A DNA stretch of 51,348 bases, taken from the IMG/VR virus record IMGVR_UViG_3300032289_001747, positions 1 to 51,348 of that record; one strand, written 5' to 3'. This DNA comes from a virus. Position numbers and translations under genes: made by a program. Of the stretch, positions 15,301 to 23,980 are shown one piece after another. Below the pieces are notes generated by a model. That model ran no database searches. It was not told where the DNA came from and saw only the letters and a program-made list of their open reading frames with translations. How positions within the stretch are numbered: position 1 is the first letter of the stretch; each line of letters opens with the position of its first letter.

Positions 15301-17636
15301 ATCGCCAAATAAGTCTTATTTTGCTCAGTGGGTATATCAACCTGAACAGAATACAACACGCTTCTGTCGGAGTGTTTTACCGTTTGATAGTGCGTTACTT
15401 TTGGGTTTAGCAACTGACTTATGTAAACCGAAAAAAGACTTGTTTCTTCTACCTCGGACATTTCGGTTGCAATAGAACCGTCTTCGGTTTTAACACCCTG
15501 GTTGACGTTTATTCTTATTCTTCCGTTAGTCGCCAGTATTTTCTTTAACCAAAAACTATTTGTCCCTCCCCAAGACTTTAAGTGAGGCATCCTATTAAGA
15601 AATTCTGGAAGCATATCAACGGCCTTTACCTTCTCCTTGTGCAGTTGTTCAACGGTATGATTTATCTCGTTGACGGTTTGAGTCATGTAGTTATTCAGCG
15701 CAATACCATAAACCCTTTCACCGGCAGCGGTAATCATAGAGCTTTCCGTAACCATACCGGTTGACAAAATCAACTCTGCTATTTTTTTACCAGCGGTTTC
15801 AAGATTGAAAGTGCTAAAGGTAGCGTTCGAAAAAGCATCTACCAGTTTTGGCAACCTTGTTTCTTTTTCCGAGTTAATTGACTTTATTAAAACGGTAGTA
15901 ATTTTCTGAAGTTCCGAGTACATTTCTTCCTTTTGCTCTTTGTTCAAAAGGTCGTAGTAGTAATTAAGGTTGTACAAATCCAAGAACTTTTTTTCACCGG
16001 CTTTTTGTTTGTCCAATGAAATCATCGCCTTGAAAAAGTTTTCTACTCCTCCGTAGTTTTGAATGCTCTCAACAAACAATGAAGACATTTCGGCAGCGGC
16101 CCTTTGCAACCTTGAATACCTGGATGCATCAATGATTTTAATCTTCGACTTGTCATACTCTGTAACCAACATGTTGTATGTGGTGTTGGTGTACTGAACT
16201 ATAAACTGAAGACGGTTGTACATCAAGTCGTCAATCTCAAGTTGTTCAGCATCCAATTTTTTGCCACCAAGAACGTCAATAAGCTTTTTTATACCCTCTC
16301 CGTAGATAGCGTTTCTAGATAGCTCTTCCAATTTATCAAAAACCGCTTCATCAGTAGCCAGTGTACCGGCAAGGTTTTCATTCAAGAAATTGGACAGGTC
16401 TACCCAGTTGTAGTTTCGGGTCATTCCGTATCTCGATGTATCACCTTTGTTCTCAATGGCAGACAAAATGATCCTAACTGCCGTTTTAATTCGAGAGTTG
16501 GGATCTATTTCAAAAGAAGCCTTTTCCGCATAAGCTCCTGTAAAGTTGCCTTCTTCGGGAGTAGAGTCTGGATTATCGTCGTCTTTTTTTCTGGTTGTAT
16601 CTTCGTCCTTTTCTTTAACTTCATTGTTTTGTACATACTTTAATTGTTTACTCAACAGTTCATTGCTTTGTTTGTACTTAGCGTAAATCTTGCTTTTCCT
16701 CAAATCCTTTTGAGTCAAGTCTTCTTGAACAGCCAAGTAAAACCAAATCTTATCTTGTTCTACTTCGTTAAGAGAATCCCAGTTGTCATTGTAGTAATTG
16801 TTCTCCAATAGTTTCTGTATCCCAAGCTGATCTACTACTTGAGCAAGTGCTTTATCAATAAGCACACTGGAATCAATGGTCTTGTTACCATCTTTTGACA
16901 AAAGGTCTGATAGACTACCTCCGTTCAAAGCATTGTCAATAACTATCCGGTGCATCATTTCTACAACTGGAGCAAAATCCTCATACAGTAAAGTTACGTC
17001 TTCATTATTATAGGAAAGAGTAATACTCTTTGACTTCTTAAAAGACTGAGTCGTAGTTCTTGATTTATACCCTCCCTTGTTCATCATATCGTAGATACGC
17101 TCAATCTCCGACGGTTTAGCTCCTGTAATATACTTGAGCATTTTGACCAGTTGATCAAACAGCTTCTGGAGGAACGTCCTGGGCTTAGGTTCACCCAAGA
17201 CAAAGTTTGCAAACTCATCCGCAAAGTACTCCTCAATCAACACGTCCTCGTTGTTACCGTACTCTGCTCGGTACGGTTCAATTAACTGTTTCCAGTTCTT
17301 GTTGGTCTTAAGTTCATTGACAGCGGCCTCTCTCTCTTGTGCCGTTAAAGCCCCCTGCCATACCCTGTGGAAGGCTTCATGGTACACGGTGGAGGTAGTA
17401 GCCATGTCGGACAAAAGAATCGTCCCATCGTCATTTAATTGACCTATAGCCCTATCTTCTATTAGCCCTTTGACAAACCCTATCTGAGAGTCCGTCATCC
17501 CGGTTATGCGCCGTAGTTCTTCTTTAGCAAACGACTGATCAACCACCTTAGCGGATGCTATCTTACCATCCTTGATGAGTTTGAGCATTTCTCCACGAGA
17601 GTATTCGTTGCCGTTATAAACGTATCTACAAGACAT
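9396..17636 (-). CDS. Virion-packaged DNA-dependent RNA polymerase (crAss-type), multidomain
   Basis: This is a 2746-aa protein. Residues 1588-1592 are DFDID inside GSDFDIDKLNMYLG. This is the Mg-binding motif of the double-psi beta-barrel in crAss virion RNA polymerases, the counterpart of DFDGD in cellular beta-prime; about 50 residues earlier is RIPNQQLSS, like the R-x-P segment before it. The polymerase would be injected with the genome and transcribe early genes. N-terminal residues 1-335 form a separate module with HEAFH (86-90) and EEYFADEF (135-142), a zincin-like protease signature, joined by an acidic/Lys linker (about 335-365). After a Thr-rich linker (about 2400-2425), residues about 2450-2565 look like a Rossmann/SLOG-type nucleotide-binding domain (FIGYG, IAFVSVSGGS, AGGTVIMD). 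The length exceeds phi14:2 gp66 because of these additions. It overlaps the upstream gene by one base (TAATG). Confidence 0.92.
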   Translation of the reverse strand: MSCRYVYNGNEYSRGEMLKLIKDGKIASAKVVDQSFAKEELRRITGMTDSQIGFVKGLIEDRAIGQLNDDGTILLSDMATTSTVYHEAFHRVWQGALTAQEREAAVNELKTNKNWKQLIEPYRAEYGNNEDVLIEEYFADEFANFVLGEPKPRTFLQKLFDQLVKMLKYITGAKPSEIERIYDMMNKGGYKSRTTTQSFKKSKSITLSYNNEDVTLLYEDFAPVVEMMHRIVIDNALNGGSLSDLLSKDGNKTIDSSVLIDKALAQVVDQLGIQKLLENNYYNDNWDSLNEVEQDKIWFYLAVQEDLTQKDLRKSKIYAKYKQSNELLSKQLKYVQNNEVKEKDEDTTRKKDDDNPDSTPEEGNFTGAYAEKASFEIDPNSRIKTAVRIILSAIENKGDTSRYGMTRNYNWVDLSNFLNENLAGTLATDEAVFDKLEELSRNAIYGEGIKKLIDVLGGKKLDAEQLEIDDLMYNRLQFIVQYTNTTYNMLVTEYDKSKIKIIDASRYSRLQRAAAEMSSLFVESIQNYGGVENFFKAMISLDKQKAGEKKFLDLYNLNYYYDLLNKEQKEEMYSELQKITTVLIKSINSEKETRLPKLVDAFSNATFSTFNLETAGKKIAELILSTGMVTESSMITAAGERVYGIALNNYMTQTVNEINHTVEQLHKEKVKAVDMLPEFLNRMPHLKSWGGTNSFWLKKILATNGRIRINVNQGVKTEDGSIATEMSEVEETSLFSVYISQLLNPKVTHYQTVKHSDRSVLYSVQVDIPTEQNKTYLAITDVKDAPFEQSFKDVFANYLYEEAISLANLPKDVQYLSSVKNEDTFFGQFVDYNKLLKKDSAGNLTPVLKNSPVFAIELDKLYKGFVEHSRKEHAYISESGVYEKVGQGTRAVPVGIDLSVWNHYKSKVADALKVSPKDKNEADRLYDRTVEVISRLYSVNSLVGNIEQSFILTGDPKLYKNGPDSFKRFSVWSSTGELSAHGETVSNFIIQTENREENKIYIPPTGKSKKGKYISYNSIENAKNPDVIATAAFAEEDYYVPERQLNNYKKRSKNSMYKMLINLGMSTEDANSFSEKHAEKLKSAYGKTNWGDGQSYINLFQWRRTKIQWGQWSEAHQRLFEMEVRIFNGDYSAYTVPEGDAYVYFNEFLGLAETMKGQYAGPYWTNQTKNGYSAQGVAKTSFYPLLPSQIMGTKLESIHRNLVLNGVGIKGFGSARKVGQRIKTVKNNITGRYNPVDDSKALGNRNLVKGMKMAYSVKNKKAVANDNVAEDLNSHIQFMETKYFKHQVAIANKEKGKVISSTQSYKLTISNLFNEGIPIDVKYSDRQRWSSLNEAQRKEISEAYRKVSKYTDIMAKRIAESISFLEEQTGFDRETKEYSDIKKLVDELKRSLNDRGAASNVLDVMDLFAKAEHKAIELLPNRFKIEPVMYSLVRNEVTNQKRNGNAVPQVSSIFFEKNDTKTPTVYKEVKNSKGETEGRIYVAEDYQMYEDNKSYADIGMPFPTKWLNDFMKLYGTRDVIKLIEMVNKDIEENNFEKFDEKMLFLKGLRIPNQQLSSNDVFRVKRFFVPTNTAMVVVPPIIATKVGSDFDIDKLNMYLGHGMLSGRGKNMKFSYVTNEIIERSLSESTDEFLSFMGDTEFLQSGLSGIEKAKQVIEKYAEQIDNLGEDEREDLEKRVPFQKLRSDLMDLESKRSLFRKAEENELLETELDIMTLEVNFMNLMKPTDDTHWRIEAKSKLAEISKYGKLNANTKEDEAFYESLDPNKKLTIFDAYTAVTNVIKTRENIASKGGVGQVAVSITNNTVNQLYGYQIQLTVVDNEGNLIANRTLPFLPADKNSSFSAILNQENEFISELLSGLLTSQVDAVKDPYAKVLGLVGDTLNMATYLLQRGVPHMDILYFFAQPIIREYIKQKAIYESVPYRVHGLDRKEKFRLSQKYDSKESLPFLKALDKFENQLVKEQKGKGKRFTYRYPDFPGIDNQKVFLKTLREFNPKAQPYMLSLFSQISRQTSEHRTFMSAVSLDTFKPIRREEWIERAMKIEKALKNKLVVDLENLIESQNAMRTYFDVYRQYDDMYKKFYFTEEIDLIGNMNLKKTVDKYIDKEKIDRFRKVVSEDFITYLVQNNKDFFERPGLGKSILFGGGGKRSFAKVIQNLKKHGDDKNFRVLKTMIPLLNANTFNGNPIDAIRRSSLGENLFMLNEYIEEIKDIAFENPELFSKMLSYSIYSSGFSNNILSLDSILPVKDDIFESNDDPNKKLYTKFSLAQEQITWFNNLDPVLKQRVLLDFRRRFFAANPWLLKKRLVSDEYEDLGEEAEIQLSEALENSEGLPVYFSIFNRETKKLDVVEYFLTPSGTVETRMEALSGFGYKIYNAPIEKQGIQIKNMQMYIMKRDIKATVERTSGSFKETTVREEATSTTEPSATTTTPKKGFTLTARSEAVKDYVKKDQGKANLANRFIGYGVKGSSTLQYEQDARRQGIPVNYDGEVDENTIAFVSVSGGSKVTEEAIEETYENARYVLEAGGTVIMDSTTDANRPYNKSGEGAVQEELGTPSGQTSKGYNYWGPNPELPRTAAEPTAPSQPTAKTAQGGVSLQRVSPEVYEKDLYENYKIGATIINSLETVPYYGDVLKDTKTILAKIVKSETDLFTEWKDRIYKEDAMNEEEAGGESGKSKEEIKKRKEGIRKRLYKVYDAIERETRSIYGQYMKESKKSNVVPSEENYLDWAKGPGKNTVKLAKGKVESSKTC

Positions 17637-20600
17637 TAGAAACAGTTTTTGGTTACTTGATTAGTTTCTTCAAGGCTATCGAGAACTCTTTTTGCCTCTT
17701 GCAAATCTAAGACTTTTTGAGAAGGGCCTCCTTCATCATCTTTAGGTTTTTCCGAAGATTCATCAGAAGGTTGTTCTGGTGTAGGTTCAACCGGTTGTTG
17801 AGGTTTACCAGGAGCTCTTCTTGGAGTAGTCCTTTTAACACTAATGCGATCTTCATCCAAATCCTCTGATTCAGCAACAGTGTTCTCAGCAAAGTTTTTT
17901 GTCGCATTGTCAACATCAACATCGTTTTCTCCAATGTCATCTGCAATCCTATCAACAACATCTTCATCATATTTTTGAGCTTCGCCTACTTTCTTTCTCG
18001 TTCTTGGTCTTTTAGTTTTTTGAGGTTCAGTTTCATCAACATCTTGAAAGTTTTCATCCGCAGTCTCTTCCTCTGTTTCTTCTTCAACAGTTTCTTTTGC
18101 AGCTTTTGGTTTTCCTCTTTTTACATACGAATCCAAAAGTTGCTTGGCGGTATCGTCCTGCGTTTTTTGTCTTGTGTCAAGATCATCAAACAACCCTTTG
18201 GAAACCAACTCTTTTATAAAGTATGGATCGGAACGAAGATTGTCAAAGTTCTCATAGTCAAACGGAACAGAAGTATTTTCGTCAATAAGCAAATTTTCTC
18301 CATCGTGTAAGTAGAAACCAAACTTACCGTCTGAATCCAGATAGTAAGTTTTTTCGATGTACACTGGTTTGCCATCTTTAAATACTCTTTTTCCACTTGC
18401 ATCAACAGCTTGAGTTTTTGTAATAAACCGAATGTTTCTTAAAACTTCTCCAGGATCCATTTTAATACCAGATCTTTGATCTATTTCTGCGTACAGTTCT
18501 GAAATTACTTCTTGAATGCGACTCCTGTACTCTTCGTCACTAAGCCCTACACCTTGACCTTTTTTCTTATTGGTCTTTTTACCAGTACTCTTTTTTGTTT
18601 CTGAAGTTGACCTGGTTGCTCTTTCGTCTCCTTGACTACTTTCGTCTTTATCCTTGATAGGATTACCAAAACTTTTTTTGTCAATAATTAAGTTGGATTG
18701 TACAAAAGGATACTCTGGATTTACTTTTGCCGTAAGTACATTGTCCAAAAGATACTCCGAGTAATTGTCAATGGTTTCAAGCTCAATTTTACCGTTGACC
18801 AGTTTTGGCATAACGGTTTGTTGGTCGAGAAGTCTTTTGTTTACATAAAAATACTTCTTTCTCAGATGTGTTTTAAAATCCTCAACTTCTTTCTTTTCCG
18901 CATCCGTTCTTTCTTCTTCTGGTTTACGAAATATATCAGCGTTGATTGTTTTGGGTTTACTTTCCCGTCCTTCTTTATAGTAAATCGTATCTCCTCTCTT
19001 AAAGAGTTCGAATACGTTACTTGACCTTTTACCAAAGTTTATAATTCTTCCCAACAAACTTATAATAGACTCATCACCTATTCTTTCTTGTTCTGTTGAA
19101 AGAAGTGCAATTACCGTATCTACTTCGTTCTCGGTTAAGGTTCGTTGATTTAGAATCAAAGGAGGAGCGTTCTGTGCAGTATAGTACACAGTACCTTTGT
19201 TCAAACGATAATTTCTTTTCCCAACCTTAACCTCCTCTTCGTCGGCAACCTTTAGATTTTTCGTGTACAACTCTAATGCGTCTTTAGAAGCACCTTCTCC
19301 ATAAAGGAAAGAAAATATCTCTTTTATCTTATGACCCTTTTTTCCTTTTGTTCTATTAAAATGCCGAGAACCTATACCTGCTATTTTTAAGACAACCCTT
19401 TTTTTATTGCTAATCTCACCTTTAAGACTATTCATGAACTGACGATACTCATAGGAAGCTTTTTCTAAATCCTCTCCTTTCAAACCAAGTTTTTTCTCAA
19501 TATCCTTTTCGGAGCGCATTGTAGTAAACACCAGGTTTTTACCACTTCGCATCAATGTCTTTCTACCACCTTTGTTTTTCTTTAAAACAAAAATGTAGAC
19601 TCCAGATTTTTTTTGTTCTTCTGTAATATCTATAAGCCGGGCTTTGTCATACGCAATGGATTCATCAATAGCCATTTTCATTTCTTTGTCCGCAGTATCA
19701 TACGTTACTGCAATATACAAATTTGAATTGATGGCACTACCAAAACCCTTTTTGTCCATCTTTGCCAAGGCGTTTGTAAAACCAAACCAAGCTTTTGCAT
19801 ACGGGTTTTGATTTCTTATCAAATTTCCTTCTGCGTCAAAACGGTCAACCGCCATTCCGTTTACGGTGTCAAACTCAACATCTCTACCGGTAAGCAAAAA
19901 TGGAGTGGTCGGCCTTGCAAATTGCGAACTAATAGTTTGATTCTTTGCTTGTTCGGAAACATCGTCGAGTGTAGCTTCCGGATCTGCATCCTTGTACATT
20001 TCATTCCTTACAATAAAAACCGCATTGTTTCTTAGTTCATCTAATTCTTGATTGGCACTCTTAATGCGTCCGAATATATTTGCCAAAGTGTCAACCTTGA
20101 TTTTCTTTATCTTATTTAAACTATCTTGAATTTCACCAATACTCTTGTTTGTTTCATTAAGTATTTGAGCGTAATATCCAGATTTACCTATCTTACGAAG
20201 TCTTTCATTGACAAACTCTCTTAGTCTATCTGCTTGTTCGGGGTTTCTATTTTCAATAGCTCTTAGCTCATCGATTCTTTGACCAAGATCCTTGATGTTT
20301 CTTTTTAAGCTTTCAATCGCATCGACAATTATGAAAGCCTCTATCTTTTTATCATTAAGCTGTTTTTCTATTTTAGCAAATTCATCATCTGTTTCGTTCA
20401 ACAACTTAAAGTACTGATTGTCCTCTTCAAAGAGTGTTGCATACGCAGTCGCACTTTTGATAGACTTGTCAACAAGCTCTTGAATAGTTTCTATTTTGCT
20501 GGTATCAAAGCCTTCTTGATCTAACTTTTCTTTGATAATCGCAAGCATCAAAGCTCTTTGATCTTCAGCTAACTGTTCTTCGGCTTCGTTCTCCAAATTA

Positions 20601-23600
20601 ATTTTTAGATTCTCAAGAGACGTCTTATATTTTTCCAGTACCTCAAGTTTGTTTTTTAAAGGCGTTATAGTCCTTTTTATCTGAGCTATTGAATCCCTAC
20701 CAGTTTTGATTTTTTTAATTGCTTGGTCATAAGCATCAGCTATATGAGCTGCTCGTTTTTGAGCATCACTCAACGAAGCTTCTGCCTCTTCAAGTAAAGC
20801 TTTTGCGGCTTTAAGCTTACTGCTTCTTGCAGGGTGCTTAATGAGCGCGGTAAGTTTTTCAAAAGCCTCTCTGTATTCCTTAACCTTTTGATTAATTGCG
20901 TCAATAGCAAGTTGTTCTTCAGACAAGTCTTTTTCTTTTGCTTCCAAAAACTCTTTCAACTTTTCGTTTCTTTCTTCAAGAATACCGTTAGCTTTTGAAA
21001 GAGCTTCTTGCAAACTATTTATTTGTTCTGAAACAAACGCCATTGCTTTATTCTTCAGAGCTTCTCCTTCGGCTCTTATGCGATCTTCTTTAAAAGCTTT
21101 AGATTCTTCCTTGTCATAAATAGTAAATTCCTCACCGCTTCTTTTAAGAAGAACCTCAATTGTTTCCGGAGACGTTTCAAAGTCTTCTATGTTTTCCAGT
21201 ATTACTTTTGGCTTCTTATCCTTTTTTTCAACTACTCTCATCAAATCGGCCTGTTCTACCCTTCTTGTTTCAGGGTTCCAGTTGTAAACATACTTTCTTC
21301 CTTCGTCGGTCAAAAGCAGTTTGCCATTTTTTCTTGAAAGTAGCAATCTCTTGTCTCTGAAGTCAATGTGAATTTCATCAAAGTCCTCTTTGTAGTCAAT
21401 GCCCTTTTTATCAAACAGCTTATTGAAGTATTCTGGGTCGTCAATGGTTCTTCTAAGACGTTCCTCCTCAGACATTCCATACTTACCTTCGTTGTTCTTG
21501 AAATCGTTAAACTCTTTCAACAGCTTGTTGTTGTCAAACAGCTCATTGTAGCTTTTAACCGTTTCCTTGTACATATCGTCCAAGTGCTTCTTCCGATCTT
21601 TCTTTTCGGAAAGCTCTTGTTCCAGTTGAGGATTTACCCGGTCAGCTTCCTTGTTGCGCTCTACTTCAGCTTCGGTTTTTTTGATTTCGTCGTCAATGTC
21701 CTTGAGCGCATTGTCATAGTAGTCCATTTGTGCGCCGACATTCATCTTGTCAGCCATAACTAAATTCCGGAACATCATCTTCTCATCTGCTGTTCCAGGT
21801 TCTTTGTCCAAGAAAGAAGTGGTACTATGATTGGTGTTTTCAATAATCCGCCGTTGCTTAGATAGTCTTTCAACCTTATCTATAAGACGCATCTTCTCTT
21901 GAGTAAGAAAGAAGTTATCCGCCTTTGTGTTCTCACTGTACATCTTTTCCACAATCTGATCAACGTGAGCTTTAAATATCTCTACGCCGCCTTCAGTACT
22001 GATGTACGGGGAAAGTAAGAAAGACTCCCGGTTGTTCTTTACACCCTCCAAGTGAACTCTCTCATCTTGGGTAATGGTACCGTTTGCTTCTTTTTCTGAA
22101 AGAAAAGCTTCAGCCAAAGCGTTCATCGACATCATCTTTGTCAGCTCTTCACTTGCTCCGGCAACAGCTTTTATTTTTTCTTGGTCCAGTACATACTGAC
22201 CGTTTTCATCAAACTCGAAGTTTCCGTTTTCATCCTTCTTTAACAGTTCACCGTAAGGAATACTGTTGGCCTTTACCATTTCGGTAAAGTAGTTCACCAT
22301 ACCCTTTGAAGGAGCTTTCTCCTTTCTACCAGTAATACGGTCAAGGGTTCTCCCGGCAAACTCACTACCAAGAAACTTACCTCTCTTTTGAGTACCCGGA
22401 GAACCAAACAGTGCTTCTTCTTCAGCCCTTAGATCTCCTCCAGTTCCTATTGTAGAAGCACCTGCACCAAGTATACCGCCCAAGGCAACTGCTTCGTAGA
22501 ACTCACGAGAAGACTCTGTAGATTCCAGTTCAGTTAAGTTCTGCAAGTACTTCTCTCCAACAGCAAACAAATTACCCGGAATGTTCCAAGGGTTGTTTAG
22601 TTCGCCTTTCATAGCCGCTTCTGTAAAGTACTGCTCTGTGGAAGTTTGCAGACCTTCTTGAAAAAGACCTTCAGAAGCACCGTTGATGGCTATGTTTTTG
22701 GCGTAAATTCCAAGATTCTCTTTGAGCGTTCGTTTGGCAATACCCTTGGATGTACGTGCACCTTCACGTATTACGGTTGCTGCTAAATCATCAGCCGCTC
22801 CCCTTGCTATTCCTTCAGCAGTACCTTCAGCAACTTCTCCGGCAGCTCTCTGTTCAAGTTCTACACCAACTTGTTCAGCCGCTTCACCAACCGCTGCTCT
22901 TTCAACACCTTCAGCAGCTACACCCTCTGCAACATCTTCTACAGCTTCTTTAGCTGCACCTTTAGCTCCGGCCGTTACCGGTGCATCATCAAAGAACTTT
23001 AGTCCAGACATCCGTCTGGATATATTGGCCTGAGTGTCAAAACCCCTAAAGACGTATTTCTCCATTATGGTATTGGACACAGCCAATATACCCACGTTGG
23101 CACTAAATACGTTTGAGGCTGCGTTACCGGCTATTTTGTTTGCTTCTTCCTCGGAGTAACCTTTGTTGATTAACTCCTGCCTTATGTTCTTGTAGGTATT
23201 GTTGGCCTCAGCAGAAGATTCAATGATTGTATTAGCAAACACGTTCATGATACTCTGTGCCCTATTAGCGGCCACTTGACTCTGACTGATGGTTTGCATC
23301 GTCCGAGCAAATTTACCCAGTCCAGAAGTCGATAGACGAGATCCTGCGGCCAACATTTCAGCAGCTTGGGTAGTACCACCCAGTGCTTCGGCTCCCCGAG
23401 CAAGTGCTCCGGCAGTACCGGTAAGAAGCCTTCCGGCTTTTACGGTGTTCATCAATGCACCGCCACCCATCATCCCTACCATGAAACCAATACCATCGGC
23501 ACCGGTAGTACCCCACCAAGCCGAGTCCATTAGCTTACCTATGATACCACCTTCCTGTACAGCCGTAGAAACATAAGTAGGAAGATACTCTTGGTTGATG

Positions 23601-23977
23601 TTGTTCATACCCTCTTGAATAGAGGATATCCAAGCATTGTCCCAACCGTTACCGGTCATACCAGTACCTGCTGCAACCAAGTATCCGGGCGTAGATAGTA
23701 CTTCTGCAACAGCTCTGGTTGCAACACGACCAACACCTCTAAGCAAATTACCTGCCGCACTTTGGCTTTCGTAAGCCATTTGATTAAGTAATTCTTGGTC
23801 GTAAGGCAAAGAAACATTTTCTAAACCGGCATCTTTTCGGATTATGTCATAGTTTTCTGGAGAAACTTCAAGGTTAGGAACCGTAGAAGCTCTTTCCGCT
23901 TGAAAGACATCACGACCTCTTCCAAAAAAACCATCAGACAAAAAGTCTCCTGGCAAAGTATTGTTTTTATCAGGCAT
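17636..23977 (-). CDS. Giant RNA-polymerase-associated cargo protein
   Basis: This 2113-aa protein is encoded immediately before the RNA polymerase, with a one-base overlap. Residues 90-240 are Gly/Ala/Met-rich and hydrophobic (GIGFMVGMMGGGALM; TGTAGALARGAEALGG), suited to membrane contact during ejection. Residues about 330-420 are an Ala/Glu-rich low-complexity stretch built from repeated AxE(G/A)xA units. Long coiled coils follow (about 690-825 and 950-1325), then a mixed alpha/beta part, then an acidic Pro/Glu/Lys-rich disordered tail (about 1960-2113). I see no catalytic motif. In crAss phages the genes next to the virion RNA polymerase encode proteins stored in the capsid or tail and delivered with it, which is the likely role here. 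The N-terminal third is clearly GC-richer than the rest. Confidence 0.82.
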   Translation of the reverse strand: MPDKNNTLPGDFLSDGFFGRGRDVFQAERASTVPNLEVSPENYDIIRKDAGLENVSLPYDQELLNQMAYESQSAAGNLLRGVGRVATRAVAEVLSTPGYLVAAGTGMTGNGWDNAWISSIQEGMNNINQEYLPTYVSTAVQEGGIIGKLMDSAWWGTTGADGIGFMVGMMGGGALMNTVKAGRLLTGTAGALARGAEALGGTTQAAEMLAAGSRLSTSGLGKFARTMQTISQSQVAANRAQSIMNVFANTIIESSAEANNTYKNIRQELINKGYSEEEANKIAGNAASNVFSANVGILAVSNTIMEKYVFRGFDTQANISRRMSGLKFFDDAPVTAGAKGAAKEAVEDVAEGVAAEGVERAAVGEAAEQVGVELEQRAAGEVAEGTAEGIARGAADDLAATVIREGARTSKGIAKRTLKENLGIYAKNIAINGASEGLFQEGLQTSTEQYFTEAAMKGELNNPWNIPGNLFAVGEKYLQNLTELESTESSREFYEAVALGGILGAGASTIGTGGDLRAEEEALFGSPGTQKRGKFLGSEFAGRTLDRITGRKEKAPSKGMVNYFTEMVKANSIPYGELLKKDENGNFEFDENGQYVLDQEKIKAVAGASEELTKMMSMNALAEAFLSEKEANGTITQDERVHLEGVKNNRESFLLSPYISTEGGVEIFKAHVDQIVEKMYSENTKADNFFLTQEKMRLIDKVERLSKQRRIIENTNHSTTSFLDKEPGTADEKMMFRNLVMADKMNVGAQMDYYDNALKDIDDEIKKTEAEVERNKEADRVNPQLEQELSEKKDRKKHLDDMYKETVKSYNELFDNNKLLKEFNDFKNNEGKYGMSEEERLRRTIDDPEYFNKLFDKKGIDYKEDFDEIHIDFRDKRLLLSRKNGKLLLTDEGRKYVYNWNPETRRVEQADLMRVVEKKDKKPKVILENIEDFETSPETIEVLLKRSGEEFTIYDKEESKAFKEDRIRAEGEALKNKAMAFVSEQINSLQEALSKANGILEERNEKLKEFLEAKEKDLSEEQLAIDAINQKVKEYREAFEKLTALIKHPARSSKLKAAKALLEEAEASLSDAQKRAAHIADAYDQAIKKIKTGRDSIAQIKRTITPLKNKLEVLEKYKTSLENLKINLENEAEEQLAEDQRALMLAIIKEKLDQEGFDTSKIETIQELVDKSIKSATAYATLFEEDNQYFKLLNETDDEFAKIEKQLNDKKIEAFIIVDAIESLKRNIKDLGQRIDELRAIENRNPEQADRLREFVNERLRKIGKSGYYAQILNETNKSIGEIQDSLNKIKKIKVDTLANIFGRIKSANQELDELRNNAVFIVRNEMYKDADPEATLDDVSEQAKNQTISSQFARPTTPFLLTGRDVEFDTVNGMAVDRFDAEGNLIRNQNPYAKAWFGFTNALAKMDKKGFGSAINSNLYIAVTYDTADKEMKMAIDESIAYDKARLIDITEEQKKSGVYIFVLKKNKGGRKTLMRSGKNLVFTTMRSEKDIEKKLGLKGEDLEKASYEYRQFMNSLKGEISNKKRVVLKIAGIGSRHFNRTKGKKGHKIKEIFSFLYGEGASKDALELYTKNLKVADEEEVKVGKRNYRLNKGTVYYTAQNAPPLILNQRTLTENEVDTVIALLSTEQERIGDESIISLLGRIINFGKRSSNVFELFKRGDTIYYKEGRESKPKTINADIFRKPEEERTDAEKKEVEDFKTHLRKKYFYVNKRLLDQQTVMPKLVNGKIELETIDNYSEYLLDNVLTAKVNPEYPFVQSNLIIDKKSFGNPIKDKDESSQGDERATRSTSETKKSTGKKTNKKKGQGVGLSDEEYRSRIQEVISELYAEIDQRSGIKMDPGEVLRNIRFITKTQAVDASGKRVFKDGKPVYIEKTYYLDSDGKFGFYLHDGENLLIDENTSVPFDYENFDNLRSDPYFIKELVSKGLFDDLDTRQKTQDDTAKQLLDSYVKRGKPKAAKETVEEETEEETADENFQDVDETEPQKTKRPRTRKKVGEAQKYDEDVVDRIADDIGENDVDVDNATKNFAENTVAESEDLDEDRISVKRTTPRRAPGKPQQPVEPTPEQPSDESSEKPKDDEGGPSQKVLDLQEAKRVLDSLEETNQVTKNCF

Positions 23978-23980
23978 AGG

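Noticed and set aside
22722-23033. Plus-strand frames rich in Ala/Ser/Pro or Leu/Gln over the 2113-aa gene
   Set aside because: These are reverse-strand readings of the Ala/Glu-rich low-complexity tract, not genes.
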